Shown: positions 16,886 through 24,037 of the stretch, one piece after another | Position numbering within the stretch: the first letter of the stretch is position 1 | Layout of the letters: each line of letters opens with the position of its first letter | IMG/VR virus record: IMGVR_UViG_3300049024_000036 | Span: 1-30,897 of that record | DNA length: 30,897 bases | DNA from: a virus | Reading direction: 5' to 3' (one strand) | Position numbers and translations under genes: made by a program | Notes under the pieces: model-generated | What the model was told of the DNA's origin: nothing | The model's database searches: none | What the model saw: only the letters and a program-made list of their open reading frames with translations

Positions 16886-17113
16886 TTACCGGAGAGTGGT
16901 CTGGCGCATCACCTGGCCAGCGGGGGCGCACGAGTACTCGGCCGGCGTCGGCTCGGGGTAGCCCACGGCGAATTTGCGCTGGGCGGCCGGCGCGCAGTCG
17001 ATGACGCGCTGGCTGCGATTCAGCCCGGTGCGCTCGCTCTCGCTGCGGGTCTGGCCGATGCCGGTGCACTGGGCGCGAAAGCGCACAGCGCTCGGGGGGT
17101 GGCAGGTCTTCAT
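16886..17113 (-). CDS. Hypothetical protein between terminase subunits, 75 aa
   Basis: The ATG at 17111-17113 overlaps the small terminase stop as ATGA. More than nine in ten codons end in G or C, much more than in the competing frames, which supports real coding. The protein begins MKTCHPPSAVRFRAQCTGIG, has four Cys residues and several Arg residues, and shows no membrane segment. I recognise no family. The large terminase starts 100 bp after its end. A competing 119-codon frame (16782-17141) is Arg-rich and was rejected. Confidence 0.62.
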   Translation of the reverse strand: MKTCHPPSAVRFRAQCTGIGQTRSESERTGLNRSQRVIDCAPAAQRKFAVGYPEPTPAEYSCAPAGQVMRQTTLR

Positions 17114-17721
17114 GGCTTCTGTTCCTTCCGCTTCTGTTCACGTTTGGCCTTCAGCCGGTCGGCGATGGCTGACGCCAACGCGTTGACGCCCTCGTCGGGC
17201 GACTTGACCAGCTTCTTGTGCTCAGCCAGAAGTCTCAGCGCAGGCATGGGATCGCGCAAACGTACCTTGCGGGTCTCGCCCACCTTCACGCGGCTCTTGC
17301 CGGTACCGGAGAACTCTTCGTAGACCTCGACGCCGGCCACGGCCGCCGCTGCTTCCATGTCGAGTTCGTGCGGGCTCAGCAGGTTGCCTTTGTCGTCGTA
17401 GAGACCGTGCACGCTTGAGCGCGCGATCATTGCGGCGCGCGCCAGCACCTCGTCGACCTCCATATGCAGGCGCTTGAAGCGCTCGGACATCAGCTCCTTG
17501 ATGCGGGCCTGGATCACCGGCTCATTGAACAAACGCGAGGCGGATTGCTTGGCGCCCTGGGCTCCGAAGCCTGCGGCGATGTAGGCCCCGGCCTGGTCGC
17601 GCAGGCCGCGTTTGATCAGTTCCAGGCAGAACAGCTCGTGGCGGTCGGTGAAGATCCCGAGCGGCTTGCGCTTCCTCTTTTCGGCCGGCGGCTTGTCGGC
17701 CTTGCCCTTCACTGCAGCCAT
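17110..17721 (-). CDS. terS: Terminase small subunit, 203 aa
   Basis: I chose ATG at 17719-17721 (MAAVKGKADKPPAEKRKRK). The basic N-terminus is followed by a Terminase_2-like segment: FTDRHELFCLELIKRGLRDQ, AYIAAGFGAQGAKQSASRLF, VIQARIKELMSER, which forms the DNA-binding helix-turn-helix of small terminases. The C-terminal part is charged and ends KAKREQKRKEQKP. It recognises the packaging site and recruits the large subunit. The start overlaps the preceding gene by 13 bp; an in-frame ATG further upstream would overlap more. Position immediately before terL confirms the role. Confidence 0.85.
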   Translation of the reverse strand: MAAVKGKADKPPAEKRKRKPLGIFTDRHELFCLELIKRGLRDQAGAYIAAGFGAQGAKQSASRLFNEPVIQARIKELMSERFKRLHMEVDEVLARAAMIARSSVHGLYDDKGNLLSPHELDMEAAAAVAGVEVYEEFSGTGKSRVKVGETRKVRLRDPMPALRLLAEHKKLVKSPDEGVNALASAIADRLKAKREQKRKEQKP

Positions 17722-18098
17722 CGCTTTTCGCTCGGCAGCATCAGGTCGCGGCTCATCTTCGTGTTGATGGCCTTCGTGACCTTGGTGTTGAAGTCCAGGA
17801 TGATCCGCTGCACCGCGGCGCACACGCTGGTCCAGTTCGTGACGTGGATGTCGGGGTGGTCAGGGCCGCCCTGTTCGAGTAGCGACTGGATCACGGCGGT
17901 CACGTAGTCCTTTGCGGCATCCAGCGTGGGCGTGATCGGCTTCGGTGTGTCCCAGCCCACCACCTTGGTGCTTCCGCTGGGCAGGAAGATCATGAACCCG
18001 CCCTGCTCCACCCGCTCGGTGCCTTCCAGCTCGATTAGCGAGCAGCGGCCTTTGCCAGGGTGGCGGGGGTGCAGGCCGTCGTTTCGTTCGTTGTCCAT
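17709..18098 (-). CDS. Hypothetical protein upstream of terminase, 129 aa
   Basis: The ATG at 18096-18098 is preceded by AAGGAA six bases upstream. The protein begins MDNERNDGLHPRHPGKGRC, has a small hydrophobic beta segment (GFMIFLPSGSTKVVGWD) and two helices (LDAAKDYVTAVIQSLLEQG and CAAVQRIILDFNTKVTKAI). No family is recognised. It is the junction gene between the cargo cassette and the terminase, separated from the kinase-like gene by only 10 bp, so it is probably co-transcribed with both. Confidence 0.72.
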   Translation of the reverse strand: MDNERNDGLHPRHPGKGRCSLIELEGTERVEQGGFMIFLPSGSTKVVGWDTPKPITPTLDAAKDYVTAVIQSLLEQGGPDHPDIHVTNWTSVCAAVQRIILDFNTKVTKAINTKMSRDLMLPSEKRWLQ

Positions 18099-18108
18099 GT
18101 CGGTTCCT

Positions 18109-18564
18109 TCAGGCGTCGATCCATTCAGCCTTCTTCAGGCGCTTGGTGTGTGCGCCCAGCTCCAGCACCTTCGACGACAGGCTGCCGTAGTCGTGGCAGA
18201 CGACCCAGCGGCCGCTGTTCGAGTCGTCGGCCGCAATGCCCCAGTTCGTGCGCTTGAGGTCGTTGCACCAGGCCGGCACGCGCTCTGGCAGCTCGTTGAG
18301 CCGCACGGGCTGCGTGCGCTCCATGACCAGGATGTGGCCGTTCGGGCTGATCCATTTGCACTCGGCGAACCAGCGCGACGCCTCGGTGCCGACCACCTGC
18401 TGCCAGATGGCCCATTCGATGATGTTCTCGAAGCTACCGGTGCGCTCTTCCACCTTGAGCACGACATCGGGACGGATCGTGCACGCGAAAACCTTGCGGC
18501 TGCACCCCTCGCCGATGAGGTCACCGCACAGCAGGTTGAATGCTTCTTCGTAGGCTGCGCTCAT
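18109..18564 (-). CDS. Minimal protein-kinase-like protein, 151 aa
   Basis: ATG at 18562-18564 overlaps the preceding stop as ATGA. The short protein shows kinase-core elements in order: glycine loop GEGCSRKV (18-25), VLKVE with K37, a helix with E46/E50, hinge-like ILVMERTQP (78-86), NDLKRTNWG with D102, K104 and N107 in the canonical Asp-x4-Asn spacing, and HDYG with D125 in the place of DFG. It then ends after about 25 residues, so the large helical C-lobe of normal kinases is missing. It may phosphorylate a sugar, a nucleotide or a protein, or be a pseudokinase-like binder. It is coupled to the glycosyltransferase cassette. Confidence 0.72.
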   Translation of the reverse strand: MSAAYEEAFNLLCGDLIGEGCSRKVFACTIRPDVVLKVEERTGSFENIIEWAIWQQVVGTEASRWFAECKWISPNGHILVMERTQPVRLNELPERVPAWCNDLKRTNWGIAADDSNSGRWVVCHDYGSLSSKVLELGAHTKRLKKAEWIDA

Positions 18565-18725
18565 TGCGGCTTCAACTCCCCGGATTCGTACTTCTCGCGC
18601 TGGTCGAGCGCGTTGTGGATCCACAGGCCGGGCGTCTCGTCGTCCTCGACCGGTAGACACCAGCAGGTGCGGAGGGCGTCGTGCTCGCGCAGGTCTCCGA
18701 TGGGCACCACGTGGCACTCGTTCAT
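18561..18725 (-). CDS. Hypothetical small protein, 54 aa
   Basis: The ATG at 18723-18725 overlaps the glycosyltransferase stop as ATGA, and its own stop overlaps the kinase-like start as ATGA. The protein begins MNECHVVPIGDLREHDALR, contains CWCLPVEDDE and WIHNALDQREKYESGE, and is acidic. This resembles short phage proteins with a HxxxxxxC-W-C core of unknown function. It is too short for an enzyme; a small partner protein or adaptor within the cassette is possible. Confidence 0.68.
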   Translation of the reverse strand: MNECHVVPIGDLREHDALRTCWCLPVEDDETPGLWIHNALDQREKYESGELKPQ

Positions 18726-19411
18726 AGCTGGGCGGCCTCCTGCCAGATCTCGTCGTGCCTTGCGCCCTTCCAGCCTGGCAACCAAGGCCCACCCAGCGTG
18801 AAGTGCGCGATGGCCGGATTGGGTGGCTTCGGCTGCTCGCCCACCAGCCAGTTCCATTCGTGCGACAGCTCGCCGATCTCGCTGTCGTGCAGCCAGTAGA
18901 AGGCGTGCAGGTCGCGTCCTGGCCGCGTGTTGACGTCGTGCAGCGTGAGGCGGCGGTTCGCGGGGTGGTCGCAGTTGAAGAGCATCACGCTCGACCAGTT
19001 CTTGCGCCAATAGGCCACCTGCGGTTGCGTGTCCATCTTGAAGCTCTCGCGCGGCTCGTACTGGTGCTTCACCACCATGACGGCCTTGGTCGGGTCGGCA
19101 ACTTCCAGCAGCCGGTGCACGTCACGCAGAAAGACCACGTCGCAGTCGGTGAACAGGGCCCAGCCGCCGGTGCACAGGATTGGTACGAGGAAGCGGCTTA
19201 CCGCGAACTCGGTGGACTGGCTGGCGTCGCTCACGAAGTCGTGCATCCAGCCGCGGCGATCCACGGGGCGCCAGAGCAGGCCCTTGATGCGCAACGAGTG
19301 CTCGACCAGAGGCTCGGCCTCGATGCCGGACTGCCGGCGCAGGGTCTCGGCCGCCACCTTGTAGGCCGCCTCTTCGCGGCGGTCGTGGCCCATGAAAACG
19401 CGCAGGGTCAT
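18722..19411 (-). CDS. GT-A-type glycosyltransferase (GT8-like), 229 aa
   Basis: ATG at 19409-19411 overlaps the preceding stop as ATGA. The protein begins MTLRVFMGHDRREEAAYKV, the first strand of a GT-A fold. Residues around 68-94 give EFAVSRFLVP followed by FTDCDVVFL, where D89 and D91 form the metal- and nucleotide-sugar-binding DxD. The C-terminal HFTLGGPW near residue 208 recalls the HFxG-x2-KPW motif of GT8. It should transfer a sugar from a nucleotide donor to an unknown acceptor. There is no signal peptide or membrane segment, so it works in the cytoplasm. It pairs with a GT9-like gene upstream. Confidence 0.8.
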   Translation of the reverse strand: MTLRVFMGHDRREEAAYKVAAETLRRQSGIEAEPLVEHSLRIKGLLWRPVDRRGWMHDFVSDASQSTEFAVSRFLVPILCTGGWALFTDCDVVFLRDVHRLLEVADPTKAVMVVKHQYEPRESFKMDTQPQVAYWRKNWSSVMLFNCDHPANRRLTLHDVNTRPGRDLHAFYWLHDSEIGELSHEWNWLVGEQPKPPNPAIAHFTLGGPWLPGWKGARHDEIWQEAAQL

Positions 19412-20157
19412 GTCAGAACGTCCTTCAGGTTCGCCGCCACCTCGTCGACCGAGATGCGCAGCATGGATTCGATGCAGCCGGCGCACTGCTGGCGCGAGCC
19501 GCAGGCCTTGCCGGCGTGCCGCAGGTTGCGGTGCTGCGGGTAGCCCGTCACCGTCGGGTCGATGAACTCGGACCACAGCACCACGGCGGGCACGCCCACG
19601 GCGGCGGCGGCATGGTGAAGCGCGCCCTCGGTTCCCGCAAACGCGCGGCACACCGACAGGACGGCGGTAGCCTCGCGGAAGGTGGCGGTCTCGACGAACG
19701 CGGCGCGATGCACCCTTTGCACGCCACGTGGGCCGCACTGCACGAAGCGCACACCGGCCAGCAGCGGGTGTTCGAGCAGCGCCTCCCAGCGGCGGAACAC
19801 CCAGGCCTTGTTCGTGTGCGCCTGGGCCTTCACGTTGGGCTCGACCAGCACCATGCCCCGGTACTTCTCGGCGAAGGCCAGTTCTTCAGGCGTGAACACG
19901 ATCTCGGCCGGCTGCGGCTCGTAGGGCCGCCAGCACCACCGCGTGGCCGCCTTGGCGCTGATGTACGGCCGCGTGCCCGGCGCGTTGACCAGGCGGGCGG
20001 CACCGGGCTCGTGCTGGCGCAGGATGTAGGGCAGCCCATCCCACAGATCGGACCACTGCGGCCGGTTGTGGCGATCCACGATCACGACCCTGCGGCCGAT
20101 GCGTTCGTGCAAGGCACGGGCCTCACCCGCTGCCATGAGCTGGTCACCGATGCCCAT
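19408..20157 (-). CDS. GT-B-type glycosyltransferase, GT9/heptosyltransferase-like, 249 aa
   Basis: Start ATG shares one base with the preceding TAA (TAATG). N-terminal MGIGDQLMAAGEARALHER is the family's first strand and glycine-rich loop. The C-terminal Rossmann half has FAGTEGALHHAAAAVGVPAVVLW, the typical nucleotide-sugar site of GT9 enzymes, followed by a Cys-rich segment (GKACGSRQQCAGC) also known from heptosyltransferase relatives. The 249-residue length is short for a full GT-B enzyme (usually 320-360), so one of the two domains is reduced. The sugar donor and acceptor are unknown. Heptose or other core-sugar transfer is one possibility. Confidence 0.75.
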   Translation of the reverse strand: MGIGDQLMAAGEARALHERIGRRVVIVDRHNRPQWSDLWDGLPYILRQHEPGAARLVNAPGTRPYISAKAATRWCWRPYEPQPAEIVFTPEELAFAEKYRGMVLVEPNVKAQAHTNKAWVFRRWEALLEHPLLAGVRFVQCGPRGVQRVHRAAFVETATFREATAVLSVCRAFAGTEGALHHAAAAVGVPAVVLWSEFIDPTVTGYPQHRNLRHAGKACGSRQQCAGCIESMLRISVDEVAANLKDVLT

Positions 20158-20666
20158 TAGGGCGTCTCCACCAGCACGAAGGGCAAGCCCCCGCTGTGCT
20201 CGCTGAAGGTGTCCATCCACCACTGAAGCGGCTGAATGGTCACGTGCAGGTTCGTCGTGCCGTCGGGAAAGGTCTTCTTCGCCGGGCGGCAGCACACCGA
20301 GGCCCACACGAACTTCTTGGCGTGGCCGAAGAGGTTGGCGACGAAGGCGTCGACGTCGGCCTCGCGCACGTGCTCCAACACGTCCGAGCACAGCACACCG
20401 TCGAACTTGCCGTGCGGCTTCTCGTCGTGCTCGGGGAATGCGGGGTCATAGAGCGTCACGTCGAACCAGCGCAGCCCGAGTTCGCGGTGCAGCCGATGCT
20501 GGTGACGCCACGCATCGCCGGCACCGCAGCCGAAGTCGAGCAGCGTCTTCGCCTGGTGCTCGCGCACGAGCTTGGCCAGCTGGTCGCGGTGCTGAAGGAT
20601 CGACAGCCCCCGGAACTGCTGGCCGCCCGCGGCCATCTCGCGGTACAGCGGAATCAACGAATCCAT
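20157..20666 (-). CDS. Class I SAM-dependent methyltransferase, 169 aa
   Basis: I chose ATG at 20664-20666 (MDSLIPLYREMAAGG); a GGAG site lies about ten bases upstream, and the alternative ATG at 20693 would deepen the overlap. Motif I is LLDFGCGAGDAW, motif II ends VTLYDPAFPEHD, and the motif IV region is FDGVLCSDVLEHV. A Trp-rich C-terminal element (LQWWMDTF) follows. It should methylate a small molecule, glycan or nucleic acid; the acceptor domain is minimal. The start overlaps the second methyltransferase by 13 bp. Confidence 0.8.
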   Translation of the reverse strand: MDSLIPLYREMAAGGQQFRGLSILQHRDQLAKLVREHQAKTLLDFGCGAGDAWRHQHRLHRELGLRWFDVTLYDPAFPEHDEKPHGKFDGVLCSDVLEHVREADVDAFVANLFGHAKKFVWASVCCRPAKKTFPDGTTNLHVTIQPLQWWMDTFSEHSGGLPFVLVETP

Positions 20667-21256
20667 TTCTTGGCCCTCCAGTAGCCGATCCATTCGCCGA
20701 GGTGGCCCTCGGTTTCCTCTTCGAGGTTGAAGCCCAGCGAGCGCAGCACCGCGTCGAGGTCGTGCGGCACGTTGTTCGAGCGGCGGTCCACCACCACGGG
20801 CCCACCAGGTGGTAGCCGCAGCACCACGAGACGGTCGCAGACGTCTTCGACGAGGCGGCGCAGCGCGGCGCTGGGGTCAGGCAGCTTGTGCAGGATCGAA
20901 AGCGCCATCACCACGTCATAGAGCCCCGTCGGCTGATAGGTGCTGAGGTCGCCGACTTCGAACGTGCACCGCTTGTCGCCGATGGCCAGGCGCTGGGCGT
21001 CACGCACGCGCTCGGGCACCAGCTCGACGCCGTGCAAACGACTGGCGCCGGCCTTCAGCATCTCCATGCCGATGAGTCCTTCAGCGCAGCCAGCGTCCAG
21101 CACCGACAGCGGCCGCCCGCGCTTGGCACACGTGCGGAACTCGTCGACCAGTGGCCGCAAGCCGATCATTTGCTGCACCAGAGTGCGTTCGTGCCCTGCG
21201 GCCCGGCCCGTGGGGAACCAGGATCGCGCGTGTTTCTTCGTGGTGGTCGTGCTCAT
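20654..21256 (-). CDS. Class I SAM-dependent methyltransferase, 200 aa
   Basis: ATG at 21254-21256 overlaps the preceding stop as ATGA. A basic N-terminus (MSTTTTKKHARSWFPTGRA) is followed by motif I VLDAGCAEGLIG, acidic residues in GVELVPER, then FEVGDLSTY and VVMALSILHKL, the standard order of a Rossmann-fold methyltransferase. A terminal segment ends GYWRAKKWIR. It is adjacent to the other methyltransferase but not obviously its duplicate: the N- and C-termini differ. Both are likely to act on the product of the neighbouring glycosyltransferases; that link is inference from coupling. Confidence 0.8.
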   Translation of the reverse strand: MSTTTTKKHARSWFPTGRAAGHERTLVQQMIGLRPLVDEFRTCAKRGRPLSVLDAGCAEGLIGMEMLKAGASRLHGVELVPERVRDAQRLAIGDKRCTFEVGDLSTYQPTGLYDVVMALSILHKLPDPSAALRRLVEDVCDRLVVLRLPPGGPVVVDRRSNNVPHDLDAVLRSLGFNLEEETEGHLGEWIGYWRAKKWIR

Positions 21257-21993
21257 GGGTTCAGCCGGCGCCAGGCGGTGCCGTCCTCCAGTTCGTCAAG
21301 GGTGAATTCGTGGTCGGCGAGGACGTTGAGGAAGTGGCGGCGCTCGTCGGGCTCGGCGCACTTGAGGTCGGCCAGGGCGTGGTGGTGGCTGACCATCACG
21401 GGCACACCGGCCAGCACTGCCTGCACTGCGGCGGCTGACGTGTGGGTCACGCACATGGCCGCGCCTGCGAGCGCATCGCCGAGCGATTGCAGCGCCTGGG
21501 CCTTGTTGCGGTTCCACGCTCGCCATATCACCGGCACCTCGGTCCCTCGCATCAGCCGCTCGCTGGCTTGCAGCCAACCGGGGTCCAGGGCGAGCAGGCG
21601 CATGTGCAGGTCGCTCTGCTCGACGAAGAGGAAGGCGCCGTCGCGTGGCTGCCAGTTGCGGCGCCAGGGCTCCCACCTCCAAGGCTTGATGTCCAGGCCC
21701 AGCGCCTCGAAGCGCTTGCCGTCCGACGTCCACGCACGCGGGGCTACCTGAAGGCGGTTGCGGGTGACGCGAAAGCGCTGGCCGCGCGTGGCGTCGAAGT
21801 AGCTGTTGTCGATGTAGAACCAGGGGCGCGGCTTGCGCGGCGTGAAGCCGGTGAAGTACTGCCACGACGTGGCGTTCGAGTCCTTCACCCCCGCGAACAC
21901 GACGCCCTCGGCCTCACGCGGCGCACCTGCGACGAACGCTTCGCACAGCCGGCGGCTCTTGTCTTTGCCGGGGACGGGGAAGGCGGTCAGCAC
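21253..21993 (-). CDS. GT-B-like transferase, 246 aa
   Basis: I chose GTG at 21991-21993 because GAGGGGG lies five bases upstream; the longer ATG start (22044) lies deep in the previous gene. The protein begins VLTAFPVPGKDKSRR and shows YIDNSYFDATRGQRFRVTRN near residues 75-95, a segment I have seen in phage proteins related to capsule glycosyltransferases. The C-terminal half has CVTHTSAAAVQAVLAGVPVM, the small-residue loop of a GT-B nucleotide-binding domain. No catalytic acid is evident. The true acceptor is unknown; export-type or sugar-transfer functions are both possible. Confidence 0.65.
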   Translation of the reverse strand: MLTAFPVPGKDKSRRLCEAFVAGAPREAEGVVFAGVKDSNATSWQYFTGFTPRKPRPWFYIDNSYFDATRGQRFRVTRNRLQVAPRAWTSDGKRFEALGLDIKPWRWEPWRRNWQPRDGAFLFVEQSDLHMRLLALDPGWLQASERLMRGTEVPVIWRAWNRNKAQALQSLGDALAGAAMCVTHTSAAAVQAVLAGVPVMVSHHHALADLKCAEPDERRHFLNVLADHEFTLDELEDGTAWRRLNP

Positions 21994-22280
21994 GGCACCC
22001 CCTCGAACTTCGCGAACCCGCTCGGCGTCTTGCAGTAGCTGCACACCTCGGGCTCGATGGGGGCGCCGCAGTTGCGGCAGTACGCAGCCATGCGGCCCTT
22101 GACGATTCGGCAGCCGTCGATCATCACCACGTCTTCACGCGTCAACGCGACCATCGTCAGCCTTTGACCCTCCTCTCGAATCAGGCGCGTATAGGCAAGC
22201 GGGTGCAACACCACATGGGCGGGCTCATACCCAGCGGCTCGCTGGCCGGCGATGTAGCCAAGAAGGGCATCGATCAGCAC
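21987..22280 (-). CDS. Small protein with C-terminal zinc ribbon, 97 aa
   Basis: GTG at 22278-22280 is preceded by GGGAGGT seven bases upstream, deciding the start. Both ends overlap the neighbours by 7 bp. The protein begins VLIDALLGYIAGQRAAGYEP and continues with VVLHPLAYTRLIREEG; a knuckle pair YCRNCGAPI and VCSYCKTPS near residues 65-85 should bind one zinc ion. It sits between two GT-B-like genes. The first half resembles small phage proteins that are otherwise found near head genes, so it may be a stray adaptor. Function unknown. Confidence 0.72.
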   Translation of the reverse strand: MLIDALLGYIAGQRAAGYEPAHVVLHPLAYTRLIREEGQRLTMVALTREDVVMIDGCRIVKGRMAAYCRNCGAPIEPEVCSYCKTPSGFAKFEGVPC

Positions 22281-23029
22281 GCCAACACCTCCCGAAACGC
22301 ATCGCCCCGCGCTACCTCGTCGATGTCCCACATGGCCCAGGCCATGCGCTCGAACATCGGCAGGCGCAGATCCACGGGACTGAGCCCACGACCCACGAGC
22401 GTGGCCGCCGGCGCACCGATCCACCCGGGCATGCCGTAGAAGCACCAGCAGCCCATCAGCATCGCCTGAAGGGCCGCGCCGCTCGACCACGTGACGACGG
22501 CCGCCGCGTTGGCCAGGTCTTCAGCCAGACTCGGCCCGGTCGTGCTGGTGCCAGGGTGCCGGCGGATGCGAGCGCGCATCGAGCGCGCTGTCTCTGCGGT
22601 CCAGTGGTCGGGCGCCCGAAGGTCGGGCTCACCGATGCCGCGTTGCGCCAGCAGCACCGTTTCGCCCATGAGCCCACGCATCGGCGCCAGCTCGACGCCC
22701 CAGGATGCCCAGCGCTCGGGGCCGCCTTGTGGCCAGCGGCCGCGCCCGTTGTGGTGGCTGCGCGAGAGGGCGAACCAGCGGCGGCCCTGCCACTGCGCGC
22801 CGAGGTAGCCGTTCTCCGCCACCAGCACCGTGGCGCGGGCCTGTTCGAAGCGCTTGGCGTGCGTGTGGTGGGCGCCCATGCGGTTCCAAACCACCAGCAC
22901 GTCGCCCGGCTTCGGGTCGTCGATGCGGGCGTGCACGGTGAAGCCGCAGGCCTCCAGGCCGGCGGCGAACAGCGCGGCCTCGGCGTGCTTGTTGGGCTGC
23001 GCCAGCAGCATGAGGGCGGCGCGGCTCAC
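22274..23029 (-). CDS. GT-B-like glycosyltransferase, 251 aa
   Basis: GTG at 23027-23029 overlaps the preceding stop as GTGA, with GAGG upstream. The protein begins VSRAALMLLAQPNKHAEAALF. Residues about 30-70 (GFTVHARIDDPKPGDVLVVWN) look like the first Rossmann strand pair. Near residue 180, VTWSSGAALQAMLMGCWCFYGMPGW parallels the CVTHTSAAAVQAVLAGVPV loop of the 246-residue protein and FAGTEGALHHAAAAVGVPA in the GT9-like one. The family is remote from well-known ones, and the donor is unknown. It lies between the GT42-like and zinc-ribbon genes. Confidence 0.65.
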   Translation of the reverse strand: MSRAALMLLAQPNKHAEAALFAAGLEACGFTVHARIDDPKPGDVLVVWNRMGAHHTHAKRFEQARATVLVAENGYLGAQWQGRRWFALSRSHHNGRGRWPQGGPERWASWGVELAPMRGLMGETVLLAQRGIGEPDLRAPDHWTAETARSMRARIRRHPGTSTTGPSLAEDLANAAAVVTWSSGAALQAMLMGCWCFYGMPGWIGAPAATLVGRGLSPVDLRLPMFERMAWAMWDIDEVARGDAFREVLAC

Positions 23030-23640
23030 CGCAACACCTCGCCCAATTCCCCGGTCTCGAACCACTTCAACGCGCTCTCGGGCGTGCAGTTCGTCACCTC
23101 GACGTTCATTGCGTGGGCATCCTCTGCCACGGCCTTGAACTTGTGCAGCCACTCCGCGTATTGCTGCACCTGCACGAGCGGCGCCGGGTGCTGGCCGAAC
23201 CAGTGCGCCCTGCCCTTCACGTCGCGCATGTCGAAGCCCAGTAGCACGATGCGCTTGGCACCGAACAGCACGGCCAGGTTCAGGGCCTGCGCGCCGCTGT
23301 TGCCGTTGAGATGCACACGCTCGTCGCCCAGGCCCTTGCGGTCGGTGCTGCGCACGTACCTGCAGCGGTGGCGCTCGGCGGCCGCGCGGTCCCCGGTCCA
23401 CCACGTGCCGCGGCAGGCCTTCAGCAGCGGCCGGTAGTGCTTCACCGCCAGGTAATCGCCGAAGTAGTGGACATCGGCCCACGGTGCGCGCTCGGCCGTG
23501 TTGTTCACCGTGATGACGTGGCAGCGCTGCGCCAGACGTGCTTCGAGCACGAGCGCGAGCTGGTCGTCGCTGAGGCTGGGCCCGCTTGCCACGATGACGG
23601 CGGGCACCTGATCCCAGCCGTCGGCCTTGTAGTTGTTCAT
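23026..23640 (-). CDS. DUF115/GT42 sialyltransferase-like protein, 204 aa
   Basis: ATG at 23638-23640 overlaps the preceding stop as ATGA. The N-terminal VIVASGPSLSDDQL (about residues 14-27) matches the glycine-proline-serine opening shared by GT42 sialyltransferases and DUF115/MptE-like proteins. Later NGNSGAQALNLAVLFGAKRIVLLGFDM has the NSG-x-A-x-x-A pattern and LLGFD typical of the same fold, which binds a cytidine nucleotide. It has no signal peptide. A sugar- or pterin-diphosphate-dependent transferase is likely; the exact reaction is unknown. It opens the cassette on its upstream side. Confidence 0.7.
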   Translation of the reverse strand: MNNYKADGWDQVPAVIVASGPSLSDDQLALVLEARLAQRCHVITVNNTAERAPWADVHYFGDYLAVKHYRPLLKACRGTWWTGDRAAAERHRCRYVRSTDRKGLGDERVHLNGNSGAQALNLAVLFGAKRIVLLGFDMRDVKGRAHWFGQHPAPLVQVQQYAEWLHKFKAVAEDAHAMNVEVTNCTPESALKWFETGELGEVLR

Positions 23641-23891
23641 CGGTTCGGGTGTCCCTTGGTGCGCTTGGGGCGCGGGTTCTTGGATCGCTTGAGGCGATGG
23701 CCGACGCTCGACAGGTGCCACTTGCCGCAGCTCGTGCAGCGGTAGGTGCGGCGGTGCGAGCCATCGCGGCGCACGCGCTTCGCGGCCTTCAGGGCAAGCG
23801 TCGCGGTGTCGAACCCGGCTTTGCCGAGGCAGTGCGACTCGGGCGGGTTGTTCTCGCCGGTGCGCGAGGGCTGCACGGTGCGGTCGGTCAC
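23637..23891 (-). CDS. Small basic zinc-binding protein, 84 aa
   Basis: GTG at 23889-23891 overlaps the preceding stop as GTGA. After an N-terminal linker, residues about 28-60 carry KAAKRVRRDGSHRRTYRCTSCGKWHLSS, with C-x2-C and a nearby His that are likely to bind zinc, and the tail (KRSKNPRPKRTKGHPNR) is strongly basic. This layout is a common phage small zinc-finger protein, probably binding DNA or RNA. Its stop couples to the GT42-like gene. Confidence 0.75.
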   Translation of the reverse strand: MTDRTVQPSRTGENNPPESHCLGKAGFDTATLALKAAKRVRRDGSHRRTYRCTSCGKWHLSSVGHRLKRSKNPRPKRTKGHPNR

Positions 23892-24037
23892 GGCAACACC
23901 TTGCAGACGCGCCAGACGATGCCGCCGAGCTCGAAGGTGTGGCCCGGCCGGATCGTCACGGCGTCGAAGCGCGGGCCCTCGATGGCCATCGTCACGGCGC
24001 GCCAGTTGCCGGGGCCCTTGGGCTTGAGGATGAGCAT
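23888..24037 (-). CDS. Hypothetical small protein, 49 aa
   Basis: The ATG at 24035-24037 shares one base with the upstream TGA (TGATG) and its stop overlaps the next gene as GTGA. It begins MLILKPKGPGNWRAVTMAI and is predicted beta-rich, with PGHTFELGGIVWRVCKVLP at the end. Its size suggests a small OB- or SH3-like barrel. No family is recognised and no motif is diagnostic. Confidence 0.65.
   Translation of the reverse strand: MLILKPKGPGNWRAVTMAIEGPRFDAVTIRPGHTFELGGIVWRVCKVLP

Noticed and set aside
16782-17141. 119-codon minus-strand frame ending on the terL start
   Set aside because: Arg-rich, lower-quality composition than the overlapping 75-residue frame, and the ATGA junction with terL occurs automatically because terL begins ATGA.
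18722-19738. Long N-terminal extension of the GT8-like frame
   Set aside because: The extra residues are Arg-rich shadow of the GT9-like gene; the ATGA overlap at 19411 marks the real start.
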